Below are positions 10,718-21,027 of a stretch of DNA of 64,000 nt, piece after piece. The notes below the pieces were generated by a model. It ran no database searches and had not been told where the DNA came from. It saw only the letters and a list, made by a program, of their open reading frames with translations. This DNA comes from Xanthobacteraceae bacterium. Lineage in GTDB: Bacteria; Pseudomonadota; Alphaproteobacteria; Rhizobiales; Xanthobacteraceae. Within the stretch, counting starts at the first letter, position 1; each line of letters begins with the position of its first letter. The position numbers were made by a program, and so were the translations under genes. The DNA lies in the NCBI GenBank assembly GCA_031291445.1, contig JARLJA010000149.1:1-64000 (forward strand), given 5' to 3'.

Positions 10718-11959
10718 TTAGCCGCGACGAAAGCATGCCACCAGCTCGACATGGGCGCTGTGTCTGAACTGGTCGACCGGCGTGACCTGCTCGCAGCGAT
10801 AGCCGCCGGCGATCAGGATCGATGCGTCCCGCGCGAACGTCGCGGCATTGCAGGATACGGCCACGATGACGGGAACGCCGCAGCCGGCGAGCTGCTGGGC
10901 CTGCGCCTGCGCGCCCTGACGGGGCGGATCGAACACCACGGCGTCGACCTCGCGCAGCTCGGACGCCATCATGGGGCGGCGAAACAGGTCGCGCACCGTC
11001 GCCGCGACCGGCTTCAGGCCCGGGGCCGCTTGTGCGGCTTTTTGTAGCGCGGCGACGGCGCCTTCGTCGCTGTCGGCGGCGAACACGCGGGCGCGCTGCG
11101 CCAGACGCAGCGAAAACGGGCCGACGCCGCAGAACAGATCCGCGACCCGCCTGGCGCGACCGCAATGGGCGAGCACCAGCGCGGCGAGCGCCTCCTCGCC
11201 GGCTTGCGTCGCCTGCAGGAACGAGCCTGGCGGCAACGTGACGTCCGCGGTCCCGACCCGCACCACCGGCGGACGGTGCATCACCACCAGTTCGCCATGG
11301 CGCGTCAGGTGGATGATGCCGAACCGTGCGGTGAGCCGCGACAGCTCGGCAAGCGCCGCGGTGGCGAGCGGCCCGGAGCCGCGAACGTCGACGTCGAGCC
11401 CGTCGCGCGTCGCGGTGAACTGGAGGTCGAGCTGCTTGCCGGTGCCGCTGAGCGCCTGCGCCAGCGCCCGCGCAGCGTCGAACGCGCCGTTCAGCGCCGG
11501 ATCGAGGATCGGACAGCGATCGATCGGCACGATGTCGTGGCTGCCGGGGGCGGCGAAGCCGACCTGAACGGTCGCGCTCGATCCGCGCCGGGCGTGCGCC
11601 ACGATCCGCCGCCGCCCGCTGCCGTGGGCGTCGACGGCGGCATCGACCGGACAGGCGAGGCCGGCCTGTTGCAGCGCGTCGACCACCAGCTGGCGCTTCC
11701 ACGCCAGATAGGCGGCGGGTTGCCAGTGCTGAATGGCGCAGCCGCCGCAGGCGCCGAAATGCGGGCAGAACGGCGTCACCCGATCGGGGCTCGCGCGCTC
11801 GATCGCAACGAGGCGGCGGCGATCGGGATGGTCGGGCATCGCCTCAACCGTCGCCACCTCGCCGGGCAGTGCGTAGGGGACGTAGATCGGGTGGCCATCG
11901 GCGATGGCGACGCCGTCGCCGCGATGGCCAACATGGTCGATCGTCAGGCGTTCAGCCAC
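10718..11959 (-). CDS. Class I SAM-dependent RNA methyltransferase (TrmA/RlmD-like)
   Basis: TRAM-like N-terminus, [15 protein letters not shown] cysteine motif, [33 protein letters not shown]. Confidence 0.88.
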   Translation of the reverse strand: MAERLTIDHVGHRGDGVAIADGHPIYVPYALPGEVATVEAMPDHPDRRRLVAIERASPDRVTPFCPHFGACGGCAIQHWQPAAYLAWKRQLVVDALQQAGLACPVDAAVDAHGSGRRRIVAHARRGSSATVQVGFAAPGSHDIVPIDRCPILDPALNGAFDAARALAQALSGTGKQLDLQFTATRDGLDVDVRGSGPLATAALAELSRLTARFGIIHLTRHGELVVMHRPPVVRVGTADVTLPPGSFLQATQAGEEALAALVLAHCGRARRVADLFCGVGPFSLRLAQRARVFAADSDEGAVAALQKAAQAAPGLKPVAATVRDLFRRPMMASELREVDAVVFDPPRQGAQAQAQQLAGCGVPVIVAVSCNAATFARDASILIAGGYRCEQVTPVDQFRHSAHVELVACFRRG

Positions 11960-12683
11960 GGCGCGCCCCGACGAAGAATTCGAGGTTGCCGTCGCCGCCG
12001 GCGATCGGCGAGGGGAACACGGCGACCTGGTCGCAGCCCAGCGATGTCACGAAGGCGACGATGTCGTCGCAGACCGCGGCGTGAACCGCGGCGTCGCGGA
12101 TGATGCCCTTCTTCGAGTGGCGGCGCTCGGCCTCGAACTGCGGCTTGATCAGCGCCAGCAGGTCGGTTGGTCGTGCCGCGATCGACAACGCAGCCGGGAG
12201 GACGAGCTTCAGCGAAATGAAGCTGGCGTCGATCACCACCAGATCCGGCCGCTCGGGGACCTGCTCCGGCGCGAGGTCGCGAATGTCGGTGCCTTCGATC
12301 GCGTGCAGCCGGTGATGGCCGCGCAACCGCGCATGCAGCTGATCGTGGCCGACGTCGACGGCATGAACCAGCCGCGCGCCGCGGGTCAGCAGCACCTCAG
12401 TGAAACCGCCGGTCGACGCGCCGACGTCGAGACAGACGCGGCCTTCCACCGCGATCGGATATCGCTCGAGCGCGCCGCTGAGCTTGACGCCGCCGCGCGA
12501 CACCCAGGGGTGCGCCGGCTCGGCGGTGAGTTCGGCATCCTGCGCGATCAGGTCGGAGGCCCGCGCCACGGCGCGGCCGTCGGCGGTGACGAGACCCGCC
12601 GTGATGGCGGCCTGCGCCCGCGCCCGGCTTTCGAACAGGCCGCGCGCCACCAGCACCAGGTCGGCGCGCTGCCGTTCGGGCAC
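11952..12683 (-). CDS. tlyA: TlyA family rRNA methyltransferase/hemolysin-like
   Basis: S4-domain N-terminus [38 protein letters not shown]. Confidence 0.88.
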   Translation of the reverse strand: MPERQRADLVLVARGLFESRARAQAAITAGLVTADGRAVARASDLIAQDAELTAEPAHPWVSRGGVKLSGALERYPIAVEGRVCLDVGASTGGFTEVLLTRGARLVHAVDVGHDQLHARLRGHHRLHAIEGTDIRDLAPEQVPERPDLVVIDASFISLKLVLPAALSIAARPTDLLALIKPQFEAERRHSKKGIIRDAAVHAAVCDDIVAFVTSLGCDQVAVFPSPIAGGDGNLEFFVGARRG

Positions 12684-12686
12684 GGC

Positions 12687-14609
12687 TCAGGCCAGTTTGG
12701 GCGCTTTGGCCTTGGCTTCCACGCCCAGCGCCTCGAACGCCTTGGCGACGATGGCCTTGGCATCGAGTCCGGCCTTGGCGTACATGGCCGCCGGCGTATC
12801 CTGGTCGAGGAAGACGTCCGGCAGCACCATGGCGCGGACGCGCAGGCCGTTGTCGAGTGCGCCGTGATCCGACAGCGACTGCAGGACGTGGGAGCCGAAG
12901 CCGCCGATCGAGCCTTCCTCGATCGTGATCAGGACCTGGTGGTCACGGGCGAGCTGAAGCACGAGGTCGACGTCGAGCGGCTTCATGAAGCGTGCGTCGG
13001 CGACCGTCGTGGACAGGCCATGGGCGTCGAGCTCGTCGGCGGCCTTGAGACATTCGCCGAGGCGGGTGCCGAACGAGAGCAGCGCGACCTTGCTGCCCTC
13101 GCGCAGCACGCGGCCCTTGCCGATCGGCAGCGGCACGCCAAATTCGGGCATCTCGACGCCGCGGCCTTCGCCGCGCGGATAGCGCAGCGCGCTGGGCGCA
13201 TCGTTGATGGCGACCTGGGTCGCCACCATGTGCACGAGCTCGGCCTCGTCCGCCGCCGCCATGATCACGAAGCCGGGCAGGCAGCCGAGATAGGCGTTGT
13301 CGAACGAGCCGGCATGGGTCGAGCCGTCGGCGCCGACCAGGCCGGCACGGTCGATGGCGAAGCGCACCGGCAGGCGCTGGATCGCCACGTCGTGAACCAC
13401 CTGGTCGTAGCCGCGCTGCAGGAAGGTGGAATAGATCGCGCAGAACGGCTTGTAGCCCTCGGTGGCGAGACCGGCGGCGAAGGTGACGGCGTGCTGCTCG
13501 GCGATGCCGACGTCGAAGGTGCGCTCGGGAAATGCCTTGCCGAACATGTCGATGCCGGTGCCGCCGGGCATCGCCGCGGTGATCCCGACGATCTTGTCGT
13601 CCTTCTGCGCTTCCTTGATCAGGCTGTTGCCGAACACCGAGGTGTAGGCCGGTGCGTTGGACTTGGCCTTGGCCTGGGCGCCGGTGGCGACGTCGAACTT
13701 GACCACGCCGTGATACTTGTCGGCCGAGGCTTCCGCCGGCGGATAGCCCTTGCCCTTCTTGGTGATGACGTGGACCAGGATCGGCCCGTTCTTGGCGTCG
13801 CGCACGTTGGTCAGCACCGGCAGCAGGTGATCGAGATTGTGGCCGTCGATCGGGCCGACATAGAAGAGGCCGAGCTCCTCGAACAGCGTGCCGCCGGTCA
13901 CCATGCCCCGGGCATATTCCTCGGCGCGCATGGCGTGCTGCTCGAAAAACTTCGGCAGCCGGTGGGCGATGCCCTTGGCGATCTCGCGGATCGACTGGTA
14001 GGTGTGGCCGGACAACAGGCGGGCGAGATACGCCGACATCGCGCCGACCGGCGGTGCGATCGACATCTCGTTGTCGTTGAGGATGACGACGAGGCGCGAG
14101 TTCATCGCGCCGGCGTTGTTCATGGCCTCATAGGCCATGCCGGCGGACATCGAGCCGTCGCCGATCACGGCGACCACGTTGTTCTTGCCGCCCGACAGGT
14201 CGCGCGCCACCGCCATGCCGAGCCCCGCCGAGATCGAGGTCGAGGAATGCGCGGCGCCGAACGGATCGTATTCGCTCTCGGCGCGCTTGGTGAAGCCGGA
14301 GAGGCCGCCGCCGGTGCGCAGGGTGCGGATGCGGTCGCGCCGCCCGGTGAGAATCTTGTGGGGATAGGCCTGGTGGCCGACGTCCCAGATCACGCGGTCC
14401 TGCGGGGTGTTGAAGACGTAGTGCAGGGCCACCGTGAGCTCGACCACGCCAAGGCCGGCGCCGAGATGCCCGCCCGTCACCGAGACCGCGCTGATGGTTT
14501 CCTGGCGCAGTTCGTCCGCCACCTGACGCAGCTGCTCGGGCTTCAGGCGGCGCAGCAGGTCGGGGGTCGAGATGGTATCGAGGAGGGGAGTCTGGCTGGG
14601 AGCTGACAC
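12687..14609 (-). CDS. dxs: 1-deoxy-D-xylulose-5-phosphate synthase
   Basis: [35 protein letters not shown]; full-length 640 aa. Confidence 0.96.
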   Translation of the reverse strand: MSAPSQTPLLDTISTPDLLRRLKPEQLRQVADELRQETISAVSVTGGHLGAGLGVVELTVALHYVFNTPQDRVIWDVGHQAYPHKILTGRRDRIRTLRTGGGLSGFTKRAESEYDPFGAAHSSTSISAGLGMAVARDLSGGKNNVVAVIGDGSMSAGMAYEAMNNAGAMNSRLVVILNDNEMSIAPPVGAMSAYLARLLSGHTYQSIREIAKGIAHRLPKFFEQHAMRAEEYARGMVTGGTLFEELGLFYVGPIDGHNLDHLLPVLTNVRDAKNGPILVHVITKKGKGYPPAEASADKYHGVVKFDVATGAQAKAKSNAPAYTSVFGNSLIKEAQKDDKIVGITAAMPGGTGIDMFGKAFPERTFDVGIAEQHAVTFAAGLATEGYKPFCAIYSTFLQRGYDQVVHDVAIQRLPVRFAIDRAGLVGADGSTHAGSFDNAYLGCLPGFVIMAAADEAELVHMVATQVAINDAPSALRYPRGEGRGVEMPEFGVPLPIGKGRVLREGSKVALLSFGTRLGECLKAADELDAHGLSTTVADARFMKPLDVDLVLQLARDHQVLITIEEGSIGGFGSHVLQSLSDHGALDNGLRVRAMVLPDVFLDQDTPAAMYAKAGLDAKAIVAKAFEALGVEAKAKAPKLA

Positions 14610-15017
14610 GTGTGATCATCCTTCGGTTCTGCCGGGCCGCATCGCTTGCAGGCGCCGTGCAACAACGGCGACGAGAGGGCGATGTTCAGCCGCGGTTAGC
14701 GTAATCGTCTGAGGGGCATTTGCCGCGAGAAATGCTTTCCGGGACCGCCGTCACGCGCGCGCAAGATCCCGGAAACGCGAAACGATCCCGTCGCTTACAC
14801 CAATATTGACGGCAAGCCAATCCACGGGATGATCCGAATTGGACCCGGGCCCCCCGCTCCAATGGGTCGGCTGGATCCTGCGGAAGGTTCGACGATATTG
14901 CTAAAAAACCGATTGGTGGCCGAGGCTTAGCCGGATGGTTCCGGCGTCCGGGCGGCGGCCCTACTGGATTCACGCATCTCGATCCGTTGACCGAGAAGGA
15001 GACGATGTGTTGCGCAC

Positions 15018-15160
15018 TCCCTCCCCCTTGTGGGGGAGGGCCGGGGAGGGGGGTAAGCCGCAAACTCTGAAATTTGATGTGAGGGCGGAAGCAGCGAGCA
15101 GTCGCGCTGCGGCTTCTCCATCACCCCCCTCCCTAACCCTCCCCCACAAGGGGGGAGGGA
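15018..15160. repeat. Intergenic inverted-repeat element (GC-rich, ~37-nt arms)
   Basis: Left arm tccctcccccttgtgggggagggccggggaggggggt; right arm is its reverse complement with one indel and a few substitutions. Confidence 0.85.
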
Positions 15161-15265
15161 ACTGGTCACTGCCCGAAAGCGAAGCTCCTGGACGACATAC
15201 TCAGGACCACTACGAGTTCAGGACCACTCCGAGATGTGTGAATGTCGTAGGGCGCCGGCCCGGGG

Positions 15266-15517
15266 CTATTGGACGTCGAGCGGCTCGGTCCCGACCACCT
15301 GGCCCGAGCTGTCGGTGGTGATCTTGTCAACCCGCGCCTCGGCCTGGCGCAGCAACTCGTCGCAGCGCCGCTTCAGGGCTTCGCCGCGCTCGTAGATCGT
15401 CACCGATTCCTCTAGCGGCACCTTGCCGTCTTCCAGCCGCTTGACGATGGTCTCGAGCTCCTCGATGGCGCGCTCGAAGCTCAGTCGCTTGACGTCCGCA
15501 TTGGTATTGTCGGCCAT
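15266..15517 (-). CDS. xseB: Exodeoxyribonuclease VII small subunit
   Basis: LSFERAIEELETIVKRLEDGKVPLEESVTIYERGEALKRRCDELLRQAEARV. Confidence 0.93.
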   Translation of the reverse strand: MADNTNADVKRLSFERAIEELETIVKRLEDGKVPLEESVTIYERGEALKRRCDELLRQAEARVDKITTDSSGQVVGTEPLDVQ

Positions 15518-15636
15518 GCCTGCGAATCCTTCAGCCGCAGCGCCTGCTCCGGCATCTCATGTGTCCAGATCATCTGGGTCCAGATTATCCGTGTCCAGAT
15601 TGTCTTTGTTCGGGTTATCGAGAGTTCCGGTGGGCG

Positions 15637-16566
15637 TCAGGCATTCATCAGGGCCGTGACATGCGCGGCGACGGAATCGCTCAAACCCTGCAGATCATAG
15701 CCGCCTTCCAGCAGCGAGACAATTCGGCCGCCGGCGGTCGCGTCGGCGACCTCCATCAGCTTTTGCGTGACCCAGGTGTAGTCGCTCTCCTGCAGGCGGA
15801 TGTTGGCGAGCGGGTCCCGCCAGTGGGCGTCGAAGCCGGCCGAGATCACGATCAGCTCCGGGGCGAAGGCCTTCAGCCGCGGCAGGATCAGGGCCTCGAA
15901 GGCCTCGCGAAACCGCTCGCCGCCGTCGCCGGCGCGCAATGGCGCGTTGACCACGGTGTTGTGCTCGCCGCGCTCGGAGAACGCGCCGGTGCCGGGAAAC
16001 AGCGGCATCTCGTGGGTCGAGCAATACATCACGGTGGGATCGGACCAGAAGATGTCCTGGGTGCCGTTGCCGTGGTGGACGTCGAAATCGACCACCGCGG
16101 CGCGGCCGATGCCGTGCTTGCGCTGGGCGTAGCGCGCCGCGATCGCGGCGTTGTCGAAGAAGCAGAACCCCATGGGCTTGGCGACCTCGGCGTGATGCCC
16201 GGGCGGACGCGTGGCGACGAAGGCGTTGGCGGTCTCGCCGCCCATCACCGCGTCGACCGCGGCGGTGGCGCCGCCGACGCAGCGCAGCGCCGCCTCCCAG
16301 GTGCCGGGCGACATCGAGGTGTCGCCGTCGATGAAGGCAAGACCCTCGGCGGGCGAGATGTGCTGCAGCTCGTTGACGTAGAAGTCGCTGTGGCACAGCG
16401 TGATGTCGTCGAGCCGGCCGGTGGGCGCCTCGCGGCGCGTCAGCGCGCCGAAGGACGGCTGCGCCAGCGCCTGCTGCACCGCCTGCAAGCGTTCCGGACA
16501 CTCCGGATGTCCCTCGGGCATGACATGGGACAGGCACGCGGAATGGGTGATCAGCAAAGTCGACAT
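15637..16566 (-). CDS. Histone deacetylase family protein
   Basis: RPPGHHAEV, VDFDVHHGNGTQDIF, SAGFDAHWRDPLA. Confidence 0.92.
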   Translation of the reverse strand: MSTLLITHSACLSHVMPEGHPECPERLQAVQQALAQPSFGALTRREAPTGRLDDITLCHSDFYVNELQHISPAEGLAFIDGDTSMSPGTWEAALRCVGGATAAVDAVMGGETANAFVATRPPGHHAEVAKPMGFCFFDNAAIAARYAQRKHGIGRAAVVDFDVHHGNGTQDIFWSDPTVMYCSTHEMPLFPGTGAFSERGEHNTVVNAPLRAGDGGERFREAFEALILPRLKAFAPELIVISAGFDAHWRDPLANIRLQESDYTWVTQKLMEVADATAGGRIVSLLEGGYDLQGLSDSVAAHVTALMNA

Positions 16567-16641
16567 GGACGCCTTACCCTTTCACTTCACCCGCCGCGCG
16601 GCGGCATCGCCGACCGGCGCGGGGGCTCTTGAACAATAACA

Positions 16642-18414
16642 CTAGGCGACCAGAACGGCCTCGGCATCGGTCACCGCTGCGGCGCCCTCGGTCACCGAGC
16701 GCTCGAGACCGCCGGCCTGCACGGCGATGTTCTCCGCGAAGAAGCGCGCCAGCAGCGCGTAGCGGCGGTCGTGGCCGGCACCGCGCGCCGCCAGCGCCTC
16801 GCGGGCGAGCAGCCCGCCGCCCACGGTGACGCTGAACAGGCGCAGATACGGGGTCGTGCCGGCCAGCGCATCGCCCGGTGCCGACGCCAGGCGCTCCAGC
16901 AGCCAGCGACTGGCGCGATCGAGCGCGCCGAGCGCCTCGGTGAGCTTGGCGGCGGTGGTGCCGAAGGCCGGGTCGTTGGACTGCTCGACCTCGGCGACGG
17001 TCTTCGCCAACTCGTCGAGCAGCGCGAACACCGCGGCGCCGCCCTGCGCGGCGAGCTTGCGCGTGACCAGGTCGATCGACTGGATGCCGTTGGTGCCCTC
17101 GTAGATGGTGGTGATGCGCGCGTCGCGGATGTACTGCGCCGCGCCGGTCTCCTCGATGAAGCCCATGCCGCCGTGGACCTGGACGCCCAGCGCCGAGACC
17201 TCGTTGCCGACGTCAGTGGAGAACGCCTTGGCGATCGGCGTCAGCAGCGCGGCGCGGGCGGCGGCCGCGGCGCGGACGCCGGCATCGGGCGCGCGGTGCG
17301 ATACGTCGATCGCCACTGCGGTGGCGTAGCAGATGGTGCGGGCCGCCGCCGTCAGCGCGCGCATCTGCATCAGCATGCGCCGGATGTCGGGGTGGGCGAA
17401 GATCGGATCGGGGCCGCCGTCCTTATGGCCGACGGCCTTGCCCTGCCGGCGTTCGTGGGAGAAGGCGAGCGCCTGCTGATAGGCGCGGTCGGCGACGCCG
17501 ACCCCCTCAAGACCGACGCCGAGGCGCGCCTGGTTCATCATGGTGAACATGCAGGTCATGCCGCGATTTTCCTCGCCGATCAGGTAGCCGATGGCGCCGC
17601 CCTTGTCGCCCATGGTCATGGTGCAGGTGGGCGAGGCGTGCATGCCGAGCTTGTGCTCGACGCTGCTGGCGAAGATGTCGTTGCGGGCGCCGAGCGAGCC
17701 GTCCGCGTTGACGAGGAATTTCGGAACCAGGAACAGCGAGATGCCCTTGGTGCCGGCCGGTGCGTCCGGCAGCCGCGCCAGCACGAAATGCACGATATTG
17801 TCGGTCATGTCGTGCTCGCCGTAGGTAATGAAGATCTTGGTGCCGGTGAGGCGGTAGGAGCCGTCGCCGGCGCGCTCGGCGCGGCTGCGCAGCGCGCCGA
17901 CGTCGGAGCCGGCCTGCGGCTCGGTGAGCTGCATGGTGCCGGTCCACGCGCCGGAGATCAGCTTGGCGAGGTAGATCCGCTTCAATTCGTCGCTGCCGTG
18001 GGCTTCCAGCGCCTCGATGGCGCTGGCGGTGAGCAGCGGACACAGGCCGAAGGCGACGTTGGATGCGCTCCAGATCTCGGTGCAGGCGGCATTGATGGCG
18101 AGCGGCAGGCCCTGGCCGCCCCAGGCTTCCGAGCCGGAAACCGCGTTCCAGCCGGCCTCGGTCCAGCGCCGGTAGGCGTCGGGCCAGCCGGGCGCGGTGG
18201 TGACCTTGCCGGCCTCGAGCTTGATGCCGTGGGTGTCGCCGACCCGGTTGAGCGGCGCCAGCACGTCGGTGGCGAACTTGCCGGCTTCCTCGAGGATCGC
18301 CGCGGTCATGTCGCCGTCGTAGTCCCCGTAATGGCCGGCCGCCAGCGCGGCCTTGAGCCCGGCGCCGTGGTTGAGCGCCAGCAGCATGTCATCGATCGGG
18401 GCACGGTAGGTCAT
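16642..18414 (-). CDS. Acyl-CoA dehydrogenase family protein
   Basis: LTEPQAGSDVGALRSRAE, FITYGEHDMTDNIVH, QVHGGMGFIEETGAAQYIRDARITTIYEGTNGIQ. Confidence 0.92.
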   Translation of the reverse strand: MTYRAPIDDMLLALNHGAGLKAALAAGHYGDYDGDMTAAILEEAGKFATDVLAPLNRVGDTHGIKLEAGKVTTAPGWPDAYRRWTEAGWNAVSGSEAWGGQGLPLAINAACTEIWSASNVAFGLCPLLTASAIEALEAHGSDELKRIYLAKLISGAWTGTMQLTEPQAGSDVGALRSRAERAGDGSYRLTGTKIFITYGEHDMTDNIVHFVLARLPDAPAGTKGISLFLVPKFLVNADGSLGARNDIFASSVEHKLGMHASPTCTMTMGDKGGAIGYLIGEENRGMTCMFTMMNQARLGVGLEGVGVADRAYQQALAFSHERRQGKAVGHKDGGPDPIFAHPDIRRMLMQMRALTAAARTICYATAVAIDVSHRAPDAGVRAAAAARAALLTPIAKAFSTDVGNEVSALGVQVHGGMGFIEETGAAQYIRDARITTIYEGTNGIQSIDLVTRKLAAQGGAAVFALLDELAKTVAEVEQSNDPAFGTTAAKLTEALGALDRASRWLLERLASAPGDALAGTTPYLRLFSVTVGGGLLAREALAARGAGHDRRYALLARFFAENIAVQAGGLERSVTEGAAAVTDAEAVLVA

Positions 18415-18712
18415 CGGTGGGGCTCTCCTCGGGGGCAGCAGTGTGCCGGAAGGTCCGGCCGTGACCGCCCAAGGCGTGGGCGCGGCAGGAGATCGGCGAT
18501 TTTGTTCATTGCCGGCAAATTTGGCATGCCGGGGCACGGGCTTCAAACGATAAGGATCAATTTTTCCGTGCGGCGGGAGCCAGGGATGCGAGCCCGGCTT
18601 ATATAAGAGTGTCGCGCGGGTCCTCCAACGGTAAAGGCGGCTCCGATCGGTCGCCGCAGCTGAACCCGGGCGGGCCGTCGCAGGGCCGCGCGCCGCCCGG
18701 CCAACCCCCTGC

Positions 18713-18739
18713 TTGAATTGGCCGACCTCCCGCTATACA
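18713..18739 (+). promoter_or_regulatory. Candidate sigma-70-type promoter for tRNA-Gln
   Basis: cTTGAAT..TATACA, 58 nt upstream of the tRNA 5' end. Confidence 0.4.
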
Positions 18740-18796
18740 CCGGCGAGGCCTGAGGCATTCCGCGCGGCCAGAGGCCTGCCTCCTCCTCCGGGCTAT

Positions 18797-18871
18797 TGGG
18801 GCGTCGCCAAGTGGTAAGGCAGTGGATTTTGATTCCACCATGCGGAGGTTCGAACCCTCCCGCCCCAGCCA
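18797..18871 (+). tRNA. tRNA-Gln (anticodon TTG), with encoded CCA
   Basis: 7-bp acceptor TGGGGCG/CGCCCCA, anticodon stem-loop GTGGA-TTTTGAT-TCCAC, T-arm GGAGG-TTCGAAC-CCTCC, GCCA end. Confidence 0.95.
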
Positions 18872-19004
18872 GAAATCTTCGTTGTAAATCAATCGACTAG
18901 AGAACGAATTACGAGGCGTTGTCGTCGATTCCCATGTCCAATGTGTCGCGTCATGTCGCAAAAATTTATGTTTGTCTCCAAGCGCTCCCGAACACTGGCG
19001 CAGC

Positions 19005-19190
19005 GGCGGTTCGATCGGCACCACCTTCACCTACAATCTCAACGGCAACCAGACCGTAGGGTTCGGCCGCAACATCACCTTGACGTCCTACAACAAGCCC
19101 TTGAGCATCACCCTGGGCTCACGACCCATCAACTTCCTCGACGATACTGACCACCAGCACTTCAAGCAGATCGCGCTAACTACAAAGTGA
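19005..19190 (+). pseudogene. RHS/YD-repeat protein C-terminal remnant
   Basis: IGTTFTYNLNGNQTVGFGRNITLTSYNKPLSITLGSRPINFLDDTDHQHFKQ resembles RHS repeat cores; no upstream reading frame. Confidence 0.55.
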
Positions 19191-19252
19191 AATTCAACTG
19201 AAGCGACGGTTCCATGAAAGTGCGCTGTAAAAACATCTTAGACGAACGCAAT

Positions 19253-19581
19253 TGAACCGCCCCGGGATTGTCGGAGGCTCCAACTCTTGAGAGGATGGAG
19301 CCATGACAAGCAAGACCACGAACAAGTTCTCACCTGAAGTGCGTGCGCGTGCGGTGCGGATGGTGATGGAGCACCGGGGCGATCACGCCTCGGAATGGGC
19401 GGCGATTGTTTCGATCGCGGCGAAGATCGGCTGCGTGGCGCAGACGCTTCACAACTGGGTTCGGCAGGTCGAGCGCGACCAAGGTGTCCGGGGTGGCGCG
19501 ACGACCGAGGAACGTGAGCGGATCAAGGCGCTGGAGCGCGAGAACCGCGAGCTTCGCCAGGCCAACGAGATCCTTCGAATT
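19253..19581 (+). mobile_element. Truncated IS3-family element: left end and OrfA only
   Basis: IS-like end tgaaccgccccgggattgtcggaggct; Orf[76 protein letters not shown] then loss of similarity; no OrfB. Confidence 0.8.
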
Positions 19582-19833
19582 ACAGGGACATGCCACCCAT
19601 TGCAATTAAAAGGCGAATGTCCCAATCCTTGGAGGACGGCATCGCGCGGCTTGCTTGCATCGTTGCTGCGGGATCTCCACGGCGTAAGCAGGGTTCATCG
19701 CGGCCGTCGAGCGTGCCGTCGACCGCCGTTTGCAGCCAGCGAAGCCACGGCCGAAATCGCTCGTCACGGCCGCGCAGTAGCCTGTCTCGTTTGCCTTCAG
19801 CGGGCGAGGCATCGACAATGGGTAAGGTGTCGC

Positions 19834-19857
19834 CGTAACTTCGTAACTTCGTAACTT
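19834..19857. repeat. Tandem repeat (cgtaactt)x3
   Basis: cgtaacttcgtaacttcgtaactt. Confidence 0.9.
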
Positions 19858-19914
19858 GCGGGCGATAGGATCAAAGACCATTGCGGCGCGTGATCCTCGT
19901 GCGTTGACTGTTTT

Positions 19915-19938
19915 CTCTCTCTCTCTCTCTCTCTCTCT
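19915..19938. repeat. (CT)12 microsatellite
   Basis: Uninterrupted ct dinucleotides. Confidence 0.95.
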
Positions 19939-19956
19939 GTCGTTTTGATCGCGTTC

Positions 19957-21027
19957 CTAGGGTCTTGGAGCCCCGAGAGCGGCCGCGAACCACTCTGCCG
20001 CCAGCGCATTGCGTGCGGCGGCGTGGTTGTAGATGGTGTGCTCGCCGTCAGGCCACGTCTCGATGCGCGACAGCGGATGGCGATTGCCGACGAGAAAACT
20101 CCGCTGTTCGCCGAGAGAGACCACCGGATCCGCGCCGCCTTCGAGCACCAGCGTGGCGCAGGCGAGCGGCGCGCGCTCGCCATCGAAAACAAGCGACGGC
20201 AGCACGTCTGCGAGTTCTGCCGCATCATCGACGCCGAACATCGCCGCGATCTGCTCCTGCACGGTGCGGAATGGCGGTATTTCGGGGCGTGCGGGCGAGC
20301 CGTTGATGCAGCATGCGGCGATCCGTCGATCGCGCGCGGCGGTGAGCGCGGCAAACAGCCCGCCGAAGCTGTTGCCCCAGATCCCGATTGGCCGGCCCGG
20401 CGTGAACTCCAGAATGTGATCGAGAAAGCGGCTGAAGCCGGCAGTGACGTCGGCATCGGCGAACACTCCTCCTTCGATGCGGCTGTTGCCCTGTCCGGGA
20501 CCGTCCACCAGCAGGCAATCGAGGCCGCGCCCGCACAGGGCTTCCGCCATCGAGCGGTAGGCGGTCGACCAGCCGCTCATGCCGCCGAATACGATCACCG
20601 TGCCGCAGGCCTCGCCGCTGGCATGAAAGTGCCAGCCGAACAGCTTGCCGTCGCGATGAGGCAGTTCGACGCCGGAAACCCGGAATTCGGACAGTGCGGC
20701 AAAGCGGCTGAAGCAGCGCGTCATCTCTCGGTAGAGCGCGCGCTTGCGATCGCCGTCGGCATTGAAGGCCATCTGGGCGAAGACCAGACACGCCGCGGCG
20801 GCGTGCCAGGCGTCGCGCGCACGGACCGGGTTTTCCTCCGCCCGGGCGCGAGTTTCCCCTTCGTGGCCGAGCTCCTCCAGTGCCGCGTCCCAGGGCGCGC
20901 CCGCGCGGACCTGCCGGTGGGCGCGCTCGGCGAGGTCGCGGGGCACGCCGTAGTCCACCATACGCGAGACGGGCATCGCGCGGCACAGGGCCTCGATCTG
21001 CTTGAACCGGTCTTCACATGGCTGCAT
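19957..21027 (-). CDS. Alpha/beta hydrolase (2,6-dihydroxypseudooxynicotine hydrolase/FrsA-like)
   Basis: Nucleophile elbow GIWGNSFGG; helical N-terminal cap; start MQPCEDRF; 14-bp overlap with the upstream monooxygenase gene. Confidence 0.8.
   Translation of the reverse strand: MQPCEDRFKQIEALCRAMPVSRMVDYGVPRDLAERAHRQVRAGAPWDAALEELGHEGETRARAEENPVRARDAWHAAAACLVFAQMAFNADGDRKRALYREMTRCFSRFAALSEFRVSGVELPHRDGKLFGWHFHASGEACGTVIVFGGMSGWSTAYRSMAEALCGRGLDCLLVDGPGQGNSRIEGGVFADADVTAGFSRFLDHILEFTPGRPIGIWGNSFGGLFAALTAARDRRIAACCINGSPARPEIPPFRTVQEQIAAMFGVDDAAELADVLPSLVFDGERAPLACATLVLEGGADPVVSLGEQRSFLVGNRHPLSRIETWPDGEHTIYNHAAARNALAAEWFAAALGAPRP

Noticed and set aside
11904-14606. 900-aa plus-strand ORF (and similar long ORFs at 16771-18606 + and 59042-60700 -)
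   Set aside because: Antisense to well-supported genes (tlyA/dxs, acyl-CoA dehydrogenase, TonB receptor); high-GC shadow ORFs with Arg/Ala/Gly/Asp-biased composition and no domain signatures
18599-19030. Minus-strand ORF containing GREGSNLRMVESKSTALPLGDAP
   Set aside because: Antisense read-through of the tRNA-Gln gene; a known type of spurious annotation
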